A stretch of DNA of 64,000 nt, from positions 124,001-188,000 of the forward strand of contig NZ_PJBC01000060.1 in assembly GCF_002836515.1 (NCBI RefSeq), read 5' to 3'. The notes under the pieces were generated by a model. The model had not been told where the DNA came from. It saw only the letters and a list, made by a program, of their open reading frames with translations, and did no database searches. Source of the stretch: Pseudomonas sp. Choline-02u-1 (lineage in GTDB: Bacteria > Pseudomonadota > Gammaproteobacteria > Pseudomonadales > Pseudomonadaceae). Shown here piece after piece: positions 34,044-42,703 of the stretch. Every line of letters starts with the position of its first letter. Positions within the stretch are counted from its first letter, which is position 1. A program made the translations under genes and the position numbers.

Positions 34044-35843
34044 ATGCAACGCCTTTTCCTTTCGCTGTTGATCTGCCTGGGCTTCGTGCTCCCGGCCACG
34101 GCTCAGGCCTGGTGGCAGGACGACTGGCATTACCGCAAACAGATCGCCGTCGACACCACCCCGCAAGGCGCGGCGATCAATCAGGCCCTCGGCCGCACCG
34201 CGCTGCTGGTGCGCCTGCACACCGGCAACTTCACCTTCGACGGCGTGAAAGAGGACGGCTCCGATCTGCGCTTTGTCGCGGCGGATGACAAAACCGTGCT
34301 CAACCACCAGATCGAAAGTTTCGACGCACTGATGGGCATGGCGCTGATCTGGGTTGATGTGCCGAATGTAGAGGGCGGTCAGCGTCAGGACATCTGGATG
34401 TACTACGGCAACCAGAAAGCCCCGGCCACTGGCAACGGGCAACTCACTTTCGATCCGAATTACACCGCGCTGTATCACTTCGACGGTGCCACCGGCACCC
34501 CGGCGAAAGACACCACGGCTTACGGCAACACCGCGCAAAGCGCGACCGGCACAGCGATCGATGGCGTCGTCGGGCGCGCCTTGCAGTTCAGCGGCCAGCC
34601 GTTGTTGCTGCCAGCCAGTCCGTCGCTGCAACACAACGCCGGCAGCGCGTTCACCTTCAGTGCCTGGCTGCGTCTGGATCAGGCGAGTGGCGAGCAAGTG
34701 ATACTGGCGCGTCGCGAAGGCACGCAAAGTCTGCTGATTGGCGTCAGCCAAGGCCTGCCGTTCGTAGAGATCGACGGCCAGCGCGCCGCTGCCACCCAAG
34801 CGCTGGCGCCGGGGCAATGGCAACACCTCGCACTGACCGCCGAGGGCTCGAAAGTCACCCTGTACATCAACGGTCGCGAAAGCGCTGCGTTGGCTCAGGC
34901 GATGCCGGCGTTCAACTCGGTCATGGCCATCGGCACCGATCTGCAGGAAGGCGCGTTCCAGCCATTCGCTGGCGCAATTGATGAGCTGCGCCTGTCGAAA
35001 GTCGCCCGTCCGGCCGCGCTGTTGCTGGCCGATGCCACCTCGCAAGGCGCCGAGTCGAAACTGGTGGCTTACGGCGTCGATGAAGAGCAGTCCGGCTTCG
35101 GTTTCGGCAGCCTTGGCTTCTTGCTCAACGCGGTGCCGATCGACGCCTGGGTGATTATCGCCGTGCTGGTGCTGATGATGTTCCAGTCGTGGATCATCAT
35201 GTTGCGCAAGAACCGCAGCCTCAGTCGCGTCACCGCTGCCAACGAAGACTTTCGCGTGCAATTCGCCAAGGTCGGCACGCGTCTGGAAATGTTCGCCGAC
35301 GATGCGCAACTGGCTCAGCGTCTGCAGCATTCGTCGCTGTGGCGCCTGTACCTGGTGGCGGTCAAAGAGATCCGTACCCGTCGTGAGCAGGGCGCCGATA
35401 CCTCCTCGGTTTCAGCGGCGACCATCGAAGCCATCCGCTGCTCGATGGACGGCGTGCGCACCCGCGAAAACCAGCAGCTCAGCTCGAAACTCTCGACCCT
35501 GTCCAACGCCATCGCCGGCGGCCCGTATATCGGCCTGCTCGGCACGGTGCTGGGGATCATGGTGGTGTTCCTCGGCACGGCAATGGCCGGCGACGTCAAC
35601 ATCAACGCCATCGCTCCCGGTATGGCCGCCGCGCTGTTGGCCACGGCGATGGGCCTGTTCGTCGCGATCCCCGCGCTGTTTGGCTACAACCGCCTGATCA
35701 CCCGCAACAAGGAAGTCAGCGCCGACATGCGCGTGTTCGTCGACGAGTTCATCACTCGTCTGGCAGAGATGCATGGCGAAAGCCAGTTCAGTGAGGCGTC
35801 GCACCAGCGCGGCCATCACGCCAACCACTCCGTACCGGCCTGA
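34044..35843 (+). CDS. exbB: ExbB/TolQ-type proton channel fused to DUF2341 and LamG-like domains
   Basis: 599 residues, far above normal ExbB (about 240). Signal peptide to about 22 (AQA), DUF2341 at about 23-115 (WWQDDWHYRKQIAVDTT, IWMYYGN), a concanavalin/LamG-like fold at about 130-325 (FTFSAWLRLDQ, WQHLALTAEG), membrane helix at about 362-382, then the MotA/TolQ/ExbB domain with two more helices (GLLGTVLGIMVVFLGTAMAG and AALLATAMGLFVAIPALF). The channel powers TonB with ExbD. The large ectodomain would lie in the periplasm and may contact a substrate or the cell wall. Same fusion type as P. aeruginosa ExbB2, from memory. Confidence 0.93.
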   Translation: MQRLFLSLLICLGFVLPATAQAWWQDDWHYRKQIAVDTTPQGAAINQALGRTALLVRLHTGNFTFDGVKEDGSDLRFVAADDKTVLNHQIESFDALMGMALIWVDVPNVEGGQRQDIWMYYGNQKAPATGNGQLTFDPNYTALYHFDGATGTPAKDTTAYGNTAQSATGTAIDGVVGRALQFSGQPLLLPASPSLQHNAGSAFTFSAWLRLDQASGEQVILARREGTQSLLIGVSQGLPFVEIDGQRAAATQALAPGQWQHLALTAEGSKVTLYINGRESAALAQAMPAFNSVMAIGTDLQEGAFQPFAGAIDELRLSKVARPAALLLADATSQGAESKLVAYGVDEEQSGFGFGSLGFLLNAVPIDAWVIIAVLVLMMFQSWIIMLRKNRSLSRVTAANEDFRVQFAKVGTRLEMFADDAQLAQRLQHSSLWRLYLVAVKEIRTRREQGADTSSVSAATIEAIRCSMDGVRTRENQQLSSKLSTLSNAIAGGPYIGLLGTVLGIMVVFLGTAMAGDVNINAIAPGMAAALLATAMGLFVAIPALFGYNRLITRNKEVSADMRVFVDEFITRLAEMHGESQFSEASHQRGHHANHSVPA

Positions 35844-35854
35844 GGAGCACTGCC

Positions 35855-36280
35855 ATGGCGTCCGTAAATGCCTCCCACGACGATGATGACGATGCCGCCG
35901 TCGACAGCATCAACATCACCCCACTGGTCGATGTGCTGATGGTGGTGCTGGTGATGTTCATCCTCACCGCCACCGCGCAGGTCTCCGGGATCCAGATCAA
36001 CCTGCCCAAGGCCAGCGCCTCGGTGTCGCTGTCGGAGGCCAAGACCAAGGCGATCTCGGTCAACGACGGCGGCCAGGTGTTTCTCGATGCCTATCCGGTC
36101 ACTTTGGCCGAGTTGGAAGAGCGCCTGCGCATCGAGAAAGCACAGAGTCCGGATTTTCCGGTGATCGTGCGCGGCGATGCGACGGTGCAGTACCAGAAAG
36201 TCATCGAAGTGCTGGACCTGCTGCGCCGGCTCGAACTGTCCCAGGTCGGTCTCGTCACCGGCAAACCGAGTCAGGGCTGA
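35855..36280 (+). CDS. exbD: ExbD/TolR-type biopolymer transport protein
   Basis: 141 residues. Single N-terminal membrane helix with the essential Asp (NITPLVDVLMVVLVMFILTA), periplasmic domain ending near VGLVTGKP. It follows exbB by 11 bp, behind GAGGAG, and precedes tonB by 3 bp. Works with the fused ExbB and TonB as an energy transducer. Confidence 0.95.
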   Translation: MASVNASHDDDDDAAVDSINITPLVDVLMVVLVMFILTATAQVSGIQINLPKASASVSLSEAKTKAISVNDGGQVFLDAYPVTLAELEERLRIEKAQSPDFPVIVRGDATVQYQKVIEVLDLLRRLELSQVGLVTGKPSQG

Positions 36281-36283
36281 GTC

Positions 36284-36988
36284 ATGACCGCACAACTCCC
36301 GATCGAACCGCCGCCCGTGAAAAAGTCGCCGTTGCGTTATGTGAAGTGGGGCGCCGGATTGCTGGTCGGCGCACTCGCCGCGTGGTTCCTCTGGCAGTGG
36401 GCCAACGACATGGCCGGCGTGCGCCGCGAAGCGCCGAAGGTGCCGACGATCATTCCGTTGCCGCCACCGCCACCACCGCCGCCGGAGAAACCGCCAGAGC
36501 CGGAAACGCCGGTGGAAGAAAAAGTCGTCGAGCCCGAGCCAACGCCGGAGCCGGAAGAGGTCAAGCCTGCAGAAGAGGCGCCGCCATCGCCGGCCGACGA
36601 TCTGGCCAACCCGATGCAAATGGACGGCGACGCGCAGGCCGGCAGCGACGCTTTCAACATCGGCGCGGGCAAGGGCGGCGGCATGGCCGGAGCCGGCGGC
36701 GGGCGTTTGGGCACGGGCACGTACAGCCAGTTTCTCGCGTTCACCTTCCAGCGTTTGCTGCGTGAGAACCCCGAGCTGCGCAACCTCGCGTTCTCGCTAC
36801 AGGCCGATGTCTGGCTGAGCAGCGTCGGCGAGATCACCCGTGTCGAGCTGATCAAGTCCAGTGGCAACCCGCAAATCGATACCCAGGTGCTGGCCGCTTT
36901 ACGCGGTGCGCCAGCGCTCAGCGAAAGGCCTCCGGCCTCCATCACTTTGCCCGTGCGCCTGTCCCTGCAAGGGCGGCGTCCGGGTTAA
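36284..36988 (+). CDS. tonB: TonB-family energy transducer
   Basis: 234 residues. Membrane helix at about 20-40, a long Pro/Glu-rich spacer (about 52-110, including PPPPPPPEKPPEPE), a Gly-rich link (GAGKGGGMAGAGGG) and a C-terminal TonB domain with the usual pattern (VWLSSVGEITRVELIKSSGN, LAALRGAP). It forms a trio with ExbB and ExbD and should energise an outer-membrane partner; no TonB-dependent receptor is present in this window. Confidence 0.94.
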   Translation: MTAQLPIEPPPVKKSPLRYVKWGAGLLVGALAAWFLWQWANDMAGVRREAPKVPTIIPLPPPPPPPPEKPPEPETPVEEKVVEPEPTPEPEEVKPAEEAPPSPADDLANPMQMDGDAQAGSDAFNIGAGKGGGMAGAGGGRLGTGTYSQFLAFTFQRLLRENPELRNLAFSLQADVWLSSVGEITRVELIKSSGNPQIDTQVLAALRGAPALSERPPASITLPVRLSLQGRRPG

Positions 36989-37027
36989 TTCACTTATTCA
37001 AGCTTTGGCAAAAGGAGTTGTGTGCAG

Positions 37028-38725
37028 ATGATTTCCAACGTGAATCGATTGTCCCTGGCGGTCGGCATGGTCATTGCGACCCTGGTCGGTCAGGCCGTGG
37101 CAGCGCCTGCGCCTTCGGAGAACGCCACGATCAATCTGATCCGCTTGCTGGTCGAGCAGGGCATTCTCAAACAGGACAAGGCCGACGCGCTGATCGCCCA
37201 GGCCCAGAACGAAGCGGCGCAGGCCAAGCAGGCTGCCGCGTCCACTGCCGTAGCGGCCGGGCCGGTCGCCGCGCCGGGGGATGTGCGCGTGCAGTACGTG
37301 CCGGCAGCGGTGCGCGACCAGATCCGCGATCAGGTCAAAGCCGAGGTCATGGCCACCGCCAAACAGGAAAACTGGGCCGCGCCCAATACCTTCCCGGACT
37401 GGGCCTCGCGGATCAGCTTCGACGGCGACATTCGCCTGCGAGACGAATCGCGTTACTACTCGGGCAACAACAGCAACGAAATCGTCGACTTCGCCAAGCT
37501 CAACAACAATGGCCCGTACGACGTGAACCCCAACAGCAGCACCAGCCTGCCGCCGTTGCTCAACACCCGTGAAGACCGCGAAAACCTCTTTCGCCTGCGC
37601 GCTCGCCTGGGCATGAAAGCGGTGATTTCGGAGGAATGGACCGCCGGCATTCGCATCGGCACCGGTTCGGACAACAACCCGGTATCGACCACGCAGAACC
37701 TCGGTGGCGGCTTCGCCAAGAAAGATATCTGGCTCGATCAGGGCTACCTGAGCTGGAAGCCAATGGACGAACTGACCCTGACCGGCGGGCGCTTCGCCAA
37801 TCCATTCATGTCCACCGACATGCTCTATTCCAACGACCTGAATTTCGACGGAGTCGCGGCGATCTTCGATCACAAGCTCAACCGCGAATGGGGCGTGTTC
37901 GGTACGGTCGGCGCGTTCCCGGTGGATTACACCAACGACACTTCCAGCAGCAACGGTTTCGACAAGGAAGAGAGCGACAACAAGTGGCTGTACGGCGCGC
38001 AGCTCGGCGCGAAATGGGCGATCAACAGCAACAACCGCCTGAAGGGCGCGCTGGCCTACTACCGTTTCGACGATATTCAAGGCCAGCGCTCCAGCCCCTG
38101 CGAGCCGTGGGCCGGCGCGCCGGGCTGCGACAGCGACGGCACCCGCGCGGCGTTCATGCAGAAAGGCAACAGCGTGTTCCTGCTGCGCGACATCACGCCG
38201 AACCCGCTCAACCCGAGCGCCACGCCGCAGCCGCAATTTGTCGGCCTCGCCTCCGAATTCAACCTGCTCGACCTCAACCTGGTCTGGGACGCCGACCTGC
38301 CGCAGGATTTCAAGCTGCGCAGCCAGGGCAACTACATCCACAACCTCAGCTACGACGAGGGCGACATGCGCAAGCGTTCTGCCGGGCAAATCGTCAACAA
38401 CCTCGACAGCAGCGGCGAGATCGAAAGCGGCGCCAACGCATGGATGGTGCAGTTCACCCTCGGCAACGCGCTGGACCTCAAGCGCAAGGGCGACTGGAAC
38501 CTGTTCGCCGGCTACAAGTACATCCAGCCGGACGCCTTGCCGGACGGCTTCAACGACTCGTCATTCCACCTCGGTGGCACCAACGCCAAGGGCTATTTCA
38601 TGGGCGGCAACTACGGCCTGGCGAAGAACGTTTCTGCCACCGGCCGCTGGATGAGCACCGAAGCGGTGTACGGCGCGCCGTTCGACATCGACGTCTTGCA
38701 GCTTGAGATCAACACGCGCTTCTAA
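37028..38725 (+). CDS. putative porin (large outer-membrane barrel)
   Basis: 565 residues from the ATG at 37028 behind AAGGAG; a GTG at 37022 is the alternative. Signal peptide ending near AVAA, then a short coiled coil typical of trimeric porins (INLIRLLVEQGILKQDKADA), and a barrel ending DVLQLEINTRF with terminal Phe. It matches the putative-porin family (Porin_5-like). It is in the tonB operon, 39 bp after tonB, so it may be the barrel served by the cluster. Confidence 0.85.
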   Translation: MISNVNRLSLAVGMVIATLVGQAVAAPAPSENATINLIRLLVEQGILKQDKADALIAQAQNEAAQAKQAAASTAVAAGPVAAPGDVRVQYVPAAVRDQIRDQVKAEVMATAKQENWAAPNTFPDWASRISFDGDIRLRDESRYYSGNNSNEIVDFAKLNNNGPYDVNPNSSTSLPPLLNTREDRENLFRLRARLGMKAVISEEWTAGIRIGTGSDNNPVSTTQNLGGGFAKKDIWLDQGYLSWKPMDELTLTGGRFANPFMSTDMLYSNDLNFDGVAAIFDHKLNREWGVFGTVGAFPVDYTNDTSSSNGFDKEESDNKWLYGAQLGAKWAINSNNRLKGALAYYRFDDIQGQRSSPCEPWAGAPGCDSDGTRAAFMQKGNSVFLLRDITPNPLNPSATPQPQFVGLASEFNLLDLNLVWDADLPQDFKLRSQGNYIHNLSYDEGDMRKRSAGQIVNNLDSSGEIESGANAWMVQFTLGNALDLKRKGDWNLFAGYKYIQPDALPDGFNDSSFHLGGTNAKGYFMGGNYGLAKNVSATGRWMSTEAVYGAPFDIDVLQLEINTRF

Positions 38726-38742
38726 GGCGCCGGGAGAGCTTT

Positions 38743-39372
38743 ATGAACACGCGTTTTCTCGCGCTGGGCCTGGGTTTTGTAATTGCCACCGGGGCGAACG
38801 CCGAAGGCATGGAAGAGCGCTTGCGCACGCAATTGCGCAGCACCACCCAGCAATTGCAGGCCCTGCAAAGCCAACAGGCCCAGGCCAGCGCCGCGCAACT
38901 GGCGGCACAGAACGAAGCCAGGGCTGCCCAGGCGCAAATCAGGCAATTGACGGCCGAACTGGCCAAGGCCAAGGGCCTCGCCGAGCAATTGGCCGGGCAA
39001 CAACAGAGCCTGCACAGCCAGGCGCAGGCGCAAGTGGCGGCCAGCGCCGAACAGACCGGCAAGTTCAAAAAGGCCTATGACGAATTGCTGGTTCTGGCTC
39101 GCGGCAAAGAAGCCGAACGCACCAGCCTGCAAGCGCAACTGGCAGAACGTGACACACAAGTGCAGCAATGTTCAGCCAAGAATCAACAAATGTACGGCGT
39201 CGCCAAACAGATTCTCACGGCCTACGAAAACATCGATGTCGCCGAGGTGATGAAGATCCGCCAGCCCTTCGCGGGTAGCGTCCGGGTCAAGTTCGATGAA
39301 CTGGCGCAGGGTTTTGGCGACGAGCTCTACAAGACTCAATTCGACGCGCCGCAAGCCGCGATCGCTCACTGA
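38743..39372 (+). CDS. periplasmic coiled-coil protein, function unknown
   Basis: 209 residues with a signal peptide (cleavage near ANA, about 21), followed by a Gln/Ala-rich coiled coil (about 24-145) and a small C-terminal domain (MYGVAKQILTAYENIDVAEV, MKIRQPFAGSVRVKFDEL). Occupies the place of PA0697 in P. aeruginosa, from memory. It starts 17 bp after the porin stop. A periplasmic spacer or chaperone role for the cluster is possible but not shown. Confidence 0.75.
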   Translation: MNTRFLALGLGFVIATGANAEGMEERLRTQLRSTTQQLQALQSQQAQASAAQLAAQNEARAAQAQIRQLTAELAKAKGLAEQLAGQQQSLHSQAQAQVAASAEQTGKFKKAYDELLVLARGKEAERTSLQAQLAERDTQVQQCSAKNQQMYGVAKQILTAYENIDVAEVMKIRQPFAGSVRVKFDELAQGFGDELYKTQFDAPQAAIAH

Positions 39373-39389
39373 AAACAAGGAAGAAAGGC

Positions 39390-39860
39390 ATGACTCAATT
39401 GATCACCCACGTTTCCCCGCAATCACTGACCGATGTGCTGCAAGAGGCCGGTTACCGTGTCAATCAGAGCGAACAGAACGGCATCGTCCAGTTGCTCAGC
39501 GCCAGTCAGGGCATCGGCTACGCGGTGCGTTTCGGCAACCCGGCGCTGGAGCAGGGCAGCTTTGTCGATTTCACCTTCAGCTGTGCCCTGCGCGTGCAAG
39601 GTGATTTGCCCCAAGGCGTCGCCGAGCAGTGGAACGTAACGCGGCGGTTTGCGCGGTTGTCGTTGCAGGGCGAGTTTCTGGTCATGGAGATGGACGTGGT
39701 CGTGGCGGCGGGTGTCAGCAATGAGCATCTGCGTGGCAACCTTGAATTGTGGGATCGCCTGTTGCAGGAGTTCATCGTTTACCTGCGTGACTTCAGCCAG
39801 ACCGCTGCTGCGCAAACCGCCAAATCCGCGTTCGCCGAACAAGAGGAAGTTGCGCTGTGA
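39390..39860 (+). CDS. YbjN-like domain protein
   Basis: 156 residues, cytoplasmic (no signal peptide). The pattern VDFTFSCALRVQG, WNVTRRFARLSLQGEFLVME, HLRGNLELWDRLLQEFIVYL resembles the YbjN/type III chaperone-like fold. Its last bases overlap the next gene (GTGA), so the two are translationally coupled. Molecular role unknown. Confidence 0.72.
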   Translation: MTQLITHVSPQSLTDVLQEAGYRVNQSEQNGIVQLLSASQGIGYAVRFGNPALEQGSFVDFTFSCALRVQGDLPQGVAEQWNVTRRFARLSLQGEFLVMEMDVVVAAGVSNEHLRGNLELWDRLLQEFIVYLRDFSQTAAAQTAKSAFAEQEEVAL

Positions 39861-40804
39861 AGAAGCCTGCCATGGTGATCGGCGCCGGAGCGGTGGCGTT
39901 GTTGGTGGTGGCGGTGGCGCTGGTGCTGCGGCCGGGCAGTGATCCGGTCGCCGCCCAGCAGCCGTCGACGGTGGTTGCGGTTTCAGCCGGGCCAGCGGTC
40001 GCGCGGTTGGGCAATCAGCAGGTTTCGCCAGAGGAATTGCAGGCGCTGCTGGCCACCGTCCCGGCGCAAACCCGCGAACAGCTGCGCGGCAACCGTGAGG
40101 CGCTGGAACGCTGGATTCGTACGCGACTGGCGGAAAAAGCCGTGCTGGAACAGGCTGACGCACAGGGTTGGGCGCAGCGGCCGGACGTCGCCCGGCAGAC
40201 TCGCGCAGCGACTGAGCAAATCGTGTTTCGTGATTATTTGCGCTCGGTGAGTCAGGTGCCGGCGGAGTATCCGAGCGCAGCTGAATTGCAGCAGGCGTAC
40301 GACGCGGGGAAGGCCAATTGGCAGACGCCGGCGCTGTACCGGGTCAGTCAGATTTTCCTTGCTGTCAGTGATTCCGCTTCGTTGGAAACCGTGCGCAAAC
40401 AAGCCGCTGAATTGAGCAAGAAGGCGCAGTCAGCACCGGGCGATTTTGCGGCGCTCGCTACGCAATATTCGCAGGATCGCGTCACGGCAGAGCGGGGCGG
40501 TGATACCGGTCTGCAACCGTTGCAACAACTGGTGCCGGAAGTGCGCAGCGCCGTGGCGCGGCTCAAGGTGGGCGCCGTGTCTGATCCGGTACAAAGTGCC
40601 GCCGGCTTCCACGTGATCAAACTAACCGAACAACAACCGGCCCGCACCGCGACGCTGGAGGAACTGCGCGACCAACTGACCCAGGCCCTGCGCGCACAAC
40701 GCCAGGAACAGATCGCCCAGGCTTACCTGGACGGTATGCTCAACACCGCCACCCTGAGCATCGACGGCGCTGAACTGAACAAAATCCTTGAGGAACAACG
40801 CTGA
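39857..40804 (+). CDS. PpiC/parvulin-type peptidyl-prolyl isomerase, membrane anchored
   Basis: 315 residues, GTG start overlapping the previous stop. N-terminal membrane anchor (about 7-23), a SurA-like helical part (VSPEELQALLATVPAQTREQ) and a parvulin domain at about 155-255 (YRVSQIFLAVSD, RVTAERGGDTGLQPLQQLVP, VSDPVQSAAGFHVIKLTE). It would fold secreted or outer-membrane proteins of this cluster in the periplasm. Last gene of the operon before a REPIN. Confidence 0.92.
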   Translation: MKKPAMVIGAGAVALLVVAVALVLRPGSDPVAAQQPSTVVAVSAGPAVARLGNQQVSPEELQALLATVPAQTREQLRGNREALERWIRTRLAEKAVLEQADAQGWAQRPDVARQTRAATEQIVFRDYLRSVSQVPAEYPSAAELQQAYDAGKANWQTPALYRVSQIFLAVSDSASLETVRKQAAELSKKAQSAPGDFAALATQYSQDRVTAERGGDTGLQPLQQLVPEVRSAVARLKVGAVSDPVQSAAGFHVIKLTEQQPARTATLEELRDQLTQALRAQRQEQIAQAYLDGMLNTATLSIDGAELNKILEEQR

Positions 40805-40824
40805 TCCATCACCATCGCAAATCC

Positions 40825-40913
40825 TGTGGGAGCGGGCTTGCTCGCGAAGCGGTGGGTCAGTCAGCGAAGATGTTGGATGTGCCGACGCTTTCGCGAGCAA
40901 GCCCGCTCCCACA
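40825..40913. repeat. REPIN (two inverted REP arms)
   Basis: Arms at 40825-40848 and 40890-40913 are exact inverted copies (TGTGGGAGCGGGCTTGC...). Spaced by 41 bp between the ppiC-type gene and the LysR gene. No RAYT transposase gene is in the window. Confidence 0.9.
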
Positions 40914-40964
40914 AGGGGTCGCATGTATTGAGAACGACCACATTAGATCGACAGGGAGTCATCA

Positions 40965-41945
40965 ATGTCATTCACCGAACCTGCAGGACGCCCGGGCACC
41001 ACTGACTACCAATCGCCCCAATCCGGATCCGAGCCCTGGCTCAATCTGGCGGCTGACATCGACAGCGAAGTCGCCCGATACTTCCTCGTCAGCGCCCGCT
41101 GCGGTTGCTTCATGCAGGCTGCGCGCAGCCTCAACGTGCGCTCGACCCTGCTGCGCAAACAACTCGCGCAACTCGAACAACAATTGCAACGCAGCCTGTT
41201 CAGCTTCCAGGGCAGCCACCTCAGCCTCACCCGCGAAGGCCAGCAATTGCAGGCTCGTCTGATCACTTTGGCCCACGAACGCAAACTGCCGGTCATCGAG
41301 CAGCCGCTGATTCGTCTCGCAGTCGCCGAATCCATCCTTCACGACATCCTCGGCCGCGACCTCATCGCACTGCTGCGCCGCAACGCCAGCCTGCGCCTGG
41401 AAATCATCGCCCTGGACAGCGAAATGTCGCTGCGCGCCGTGAGCGCCGATATCGTCCTTTGGCTCGCTGCCGGCGATACCCCAAACCCCGGCCCAACGTT
41501 TGCTACCACTGAAGCACGATGCCTCGCGCGGATTGAATATCTGCCGCACATTGCCAAGCGCTATTCGCGGGTCACCACACGACCGCAAACCCAGGATGAA
41601 CTGGCGGATTTCATGCTGGTGCAGTGGCAGCATGATCGGCGGGTCGAGGGTTTTCGGCCATGGAATGCGCTGGTGGAAGGGAGGTTGGCCGGGGTGGTGC
41701 AGACGCATGCTTATGAATTGATGCTGGAGATGATTCGGTGTGGTGGGTGTATTGGTCTGTTGCCCACCTACATGGCTCGTTTCGACCGGGGAGTTGTCGC
41801 GCTGCCCGGATTATTTGCCGAACCGATGCAGCTGCACGCGTGGCTGGCGGTCAACGCTGACTCGCAAAACACCCCCGAAATCAAAGCCCTCGCCGACCTC
41901 ATCCAGCAAACGTTCAACGAGCGCCACGAATGGTTCCAGCCGTGA
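40965..41945 (+). CDS. LysR-type transcriptional regulator (cluster-associated)
   Basis: 326 residues. N-terminal HTH at about 27-85 (EVARYFLVSARCGCFMQAAR, SLNVRSTLLRKQLAQLEQQL), then a substrate-binding domain. The HTH starts later than usual because of a 25-residue extension. It follows the ppiC-type gene on the same strand with a REPIN between, the position of PA0701 in P. aeruginosa (from memory), and may regulate the cluster. Confidence 0.9.
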   Translation: MSFTEPAGRPGTTDYQSPQSGSEPWLNLAADIDSEVARYFLVSARCGCFMQAARSLNVRSTLLRKQLAQLEQQLQRSLFSFQGSHLSLTREGQQLQARLITLAHERKLPVIEQPLIRLAVAESILHDILGRDLIALLRRNASLRLEIIALDSEMSLRAVSADIVLWLAAGDTPNPGPTFATTEARCLARIEYLPHIAKRYSRVTTRPQTQDELADFMLVQWQHDRRVEGFRPWNALVEGRLAGVVQTHAYELMLEMIRCGGCIGLLPTYMARFDRGVVALPGLFAEPMQLHAWLAVNADSQNTPEIKALADLIQQTFNERHEWFQP

Positions 41946-41955
41946 CGCGGCCCCC

Positions 41956-41981
41956 TGTGGAAGAGCTTGCCCGCTCCCACA
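41956..41981. repeat. collapsed REP pair
   Basis: TGTGGAAGAGCTTG runs directly into GCCCGCTCCCACA: the outer ends of both REP arms joined with the centre lost. It looks like a deleted REPIN, 11 bp after the LysR stop. Confidence 0.6.
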
Positions 41982-42025
41982 AAATCGGTGGTGGAACCGC
42001 AGTCGCGTGAGCATCAAAAATTCCC

Positions 42026-42114
42026 TGTGGGAGCGGGCTTGCCCGCGAATGCAAGCTGCCAGTCGAAGCTTGAATGACTGACACACCGCCTTCGCGAGCA
42101 AGCCCGCTCGCACA
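42026..42114. repeat. REPIN
   Basis: Inverted REP arms at 42026-42049 and 42091-42114, same family as 40825 with a few substitutions, in the gap before the GNAT gene. Confidence 0.88.
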
Positions 42115-42183
42115 ATTTCATCTCGCCAAGTTCAAGATCAGCAGTTTAGAGTGACCAGCCACCCTGATCACGGATCGATCCCC

Positions 42184-42702
42184 ATGCCAGACCCAACTCC
42201 CGATATTCATCTCGAACGCTCCAGCGAATCCCACCTCGAAGGCATCACCGCGCTCTACAACGACCCGGCGGTCGCACGGCAAGTGCTGCAAATGCCGTTT
42301 CAGTCCAGTGAAGTCTGGCGCCAGCGTCTTCAGGCCGACAACGAACGGGCGCTGAAACTGGTGGCGCTGCACCAAGGCGTGGTGATCGGCAATCTTGGGC
42401 TGGAGGCCTGTTCAAGGATGCGCCGCGCCCATGCCGGCAGTTTCGGCATGGCCGTCGCAGTGCCATGGCAAGGCAAAGGTGTGGGTTCGCAGTTGTTGGC
42501 GGCGGCGCTCGACGTTGCCGACAACTGGATGAACCTGCACCGCGTCGAACTCACGGTGTACGCCGATAACGAGGCGGCGATCGCGCTTTACCGCAAGTTC
42601 GGTTTCGAGGCCGAGGGGCTGTTGCGTGATTACGCGGTGCGCGACGGGCAATGGGTCGACACCCTGAGCATGGCCCGTCTGCGCGGTTCGCCGAAAGCCT
42701 GA
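42184..42702 (+). CDS. GNAT-family N-acetyltransferase
   Basis: 172 residues from the ATG at 42184; a GTG at 42151 would add 11 residues. Acetyl-CoA-binding motif A: FGMAVAVPWQGKGVGSQLLA (Q/RxxGxG/A), followed by VELTVYADNEAAIALYRKFG and FEAEGLLRDYAVRDGQWVD. The pattern resembles RimJ/L- or spermidine-acetyltransferase-like members. Substrate unknown. Its stop is 1 bp from the convergent racemase stop. Confidence 0.9.
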   Translation: MPDPTPDIHLERSSESHLEGITALYNDPAVARQVLQMPFQSSEVWRQRLQADNERALKLVALHQGVVIGNLGLEACSRMRRAHAGSFGMAVAVPWQGKGVGSQLLAAALDVADNWMNLHRVELTVYADNEAAIALYRKFGFEAEGLLRDYAVRDGQWVDTLSMARLRGSPKA

Positions 42703-42703
42703 G

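Noticed and set aside
32451..38389. Several long minus-strand frames (about 400-460 codons) across the pdt-like operon
   Set aside because: All are opposite well-supported genes with signal peptides and known domains; the minus-strand products show no motif.
40825..42114. Regular spacing of REP elements as a CRISPR-like array
   Set aside because: Arms are inverted pairs with variable distances and no unique spacers of constant length; no cas genes are present.
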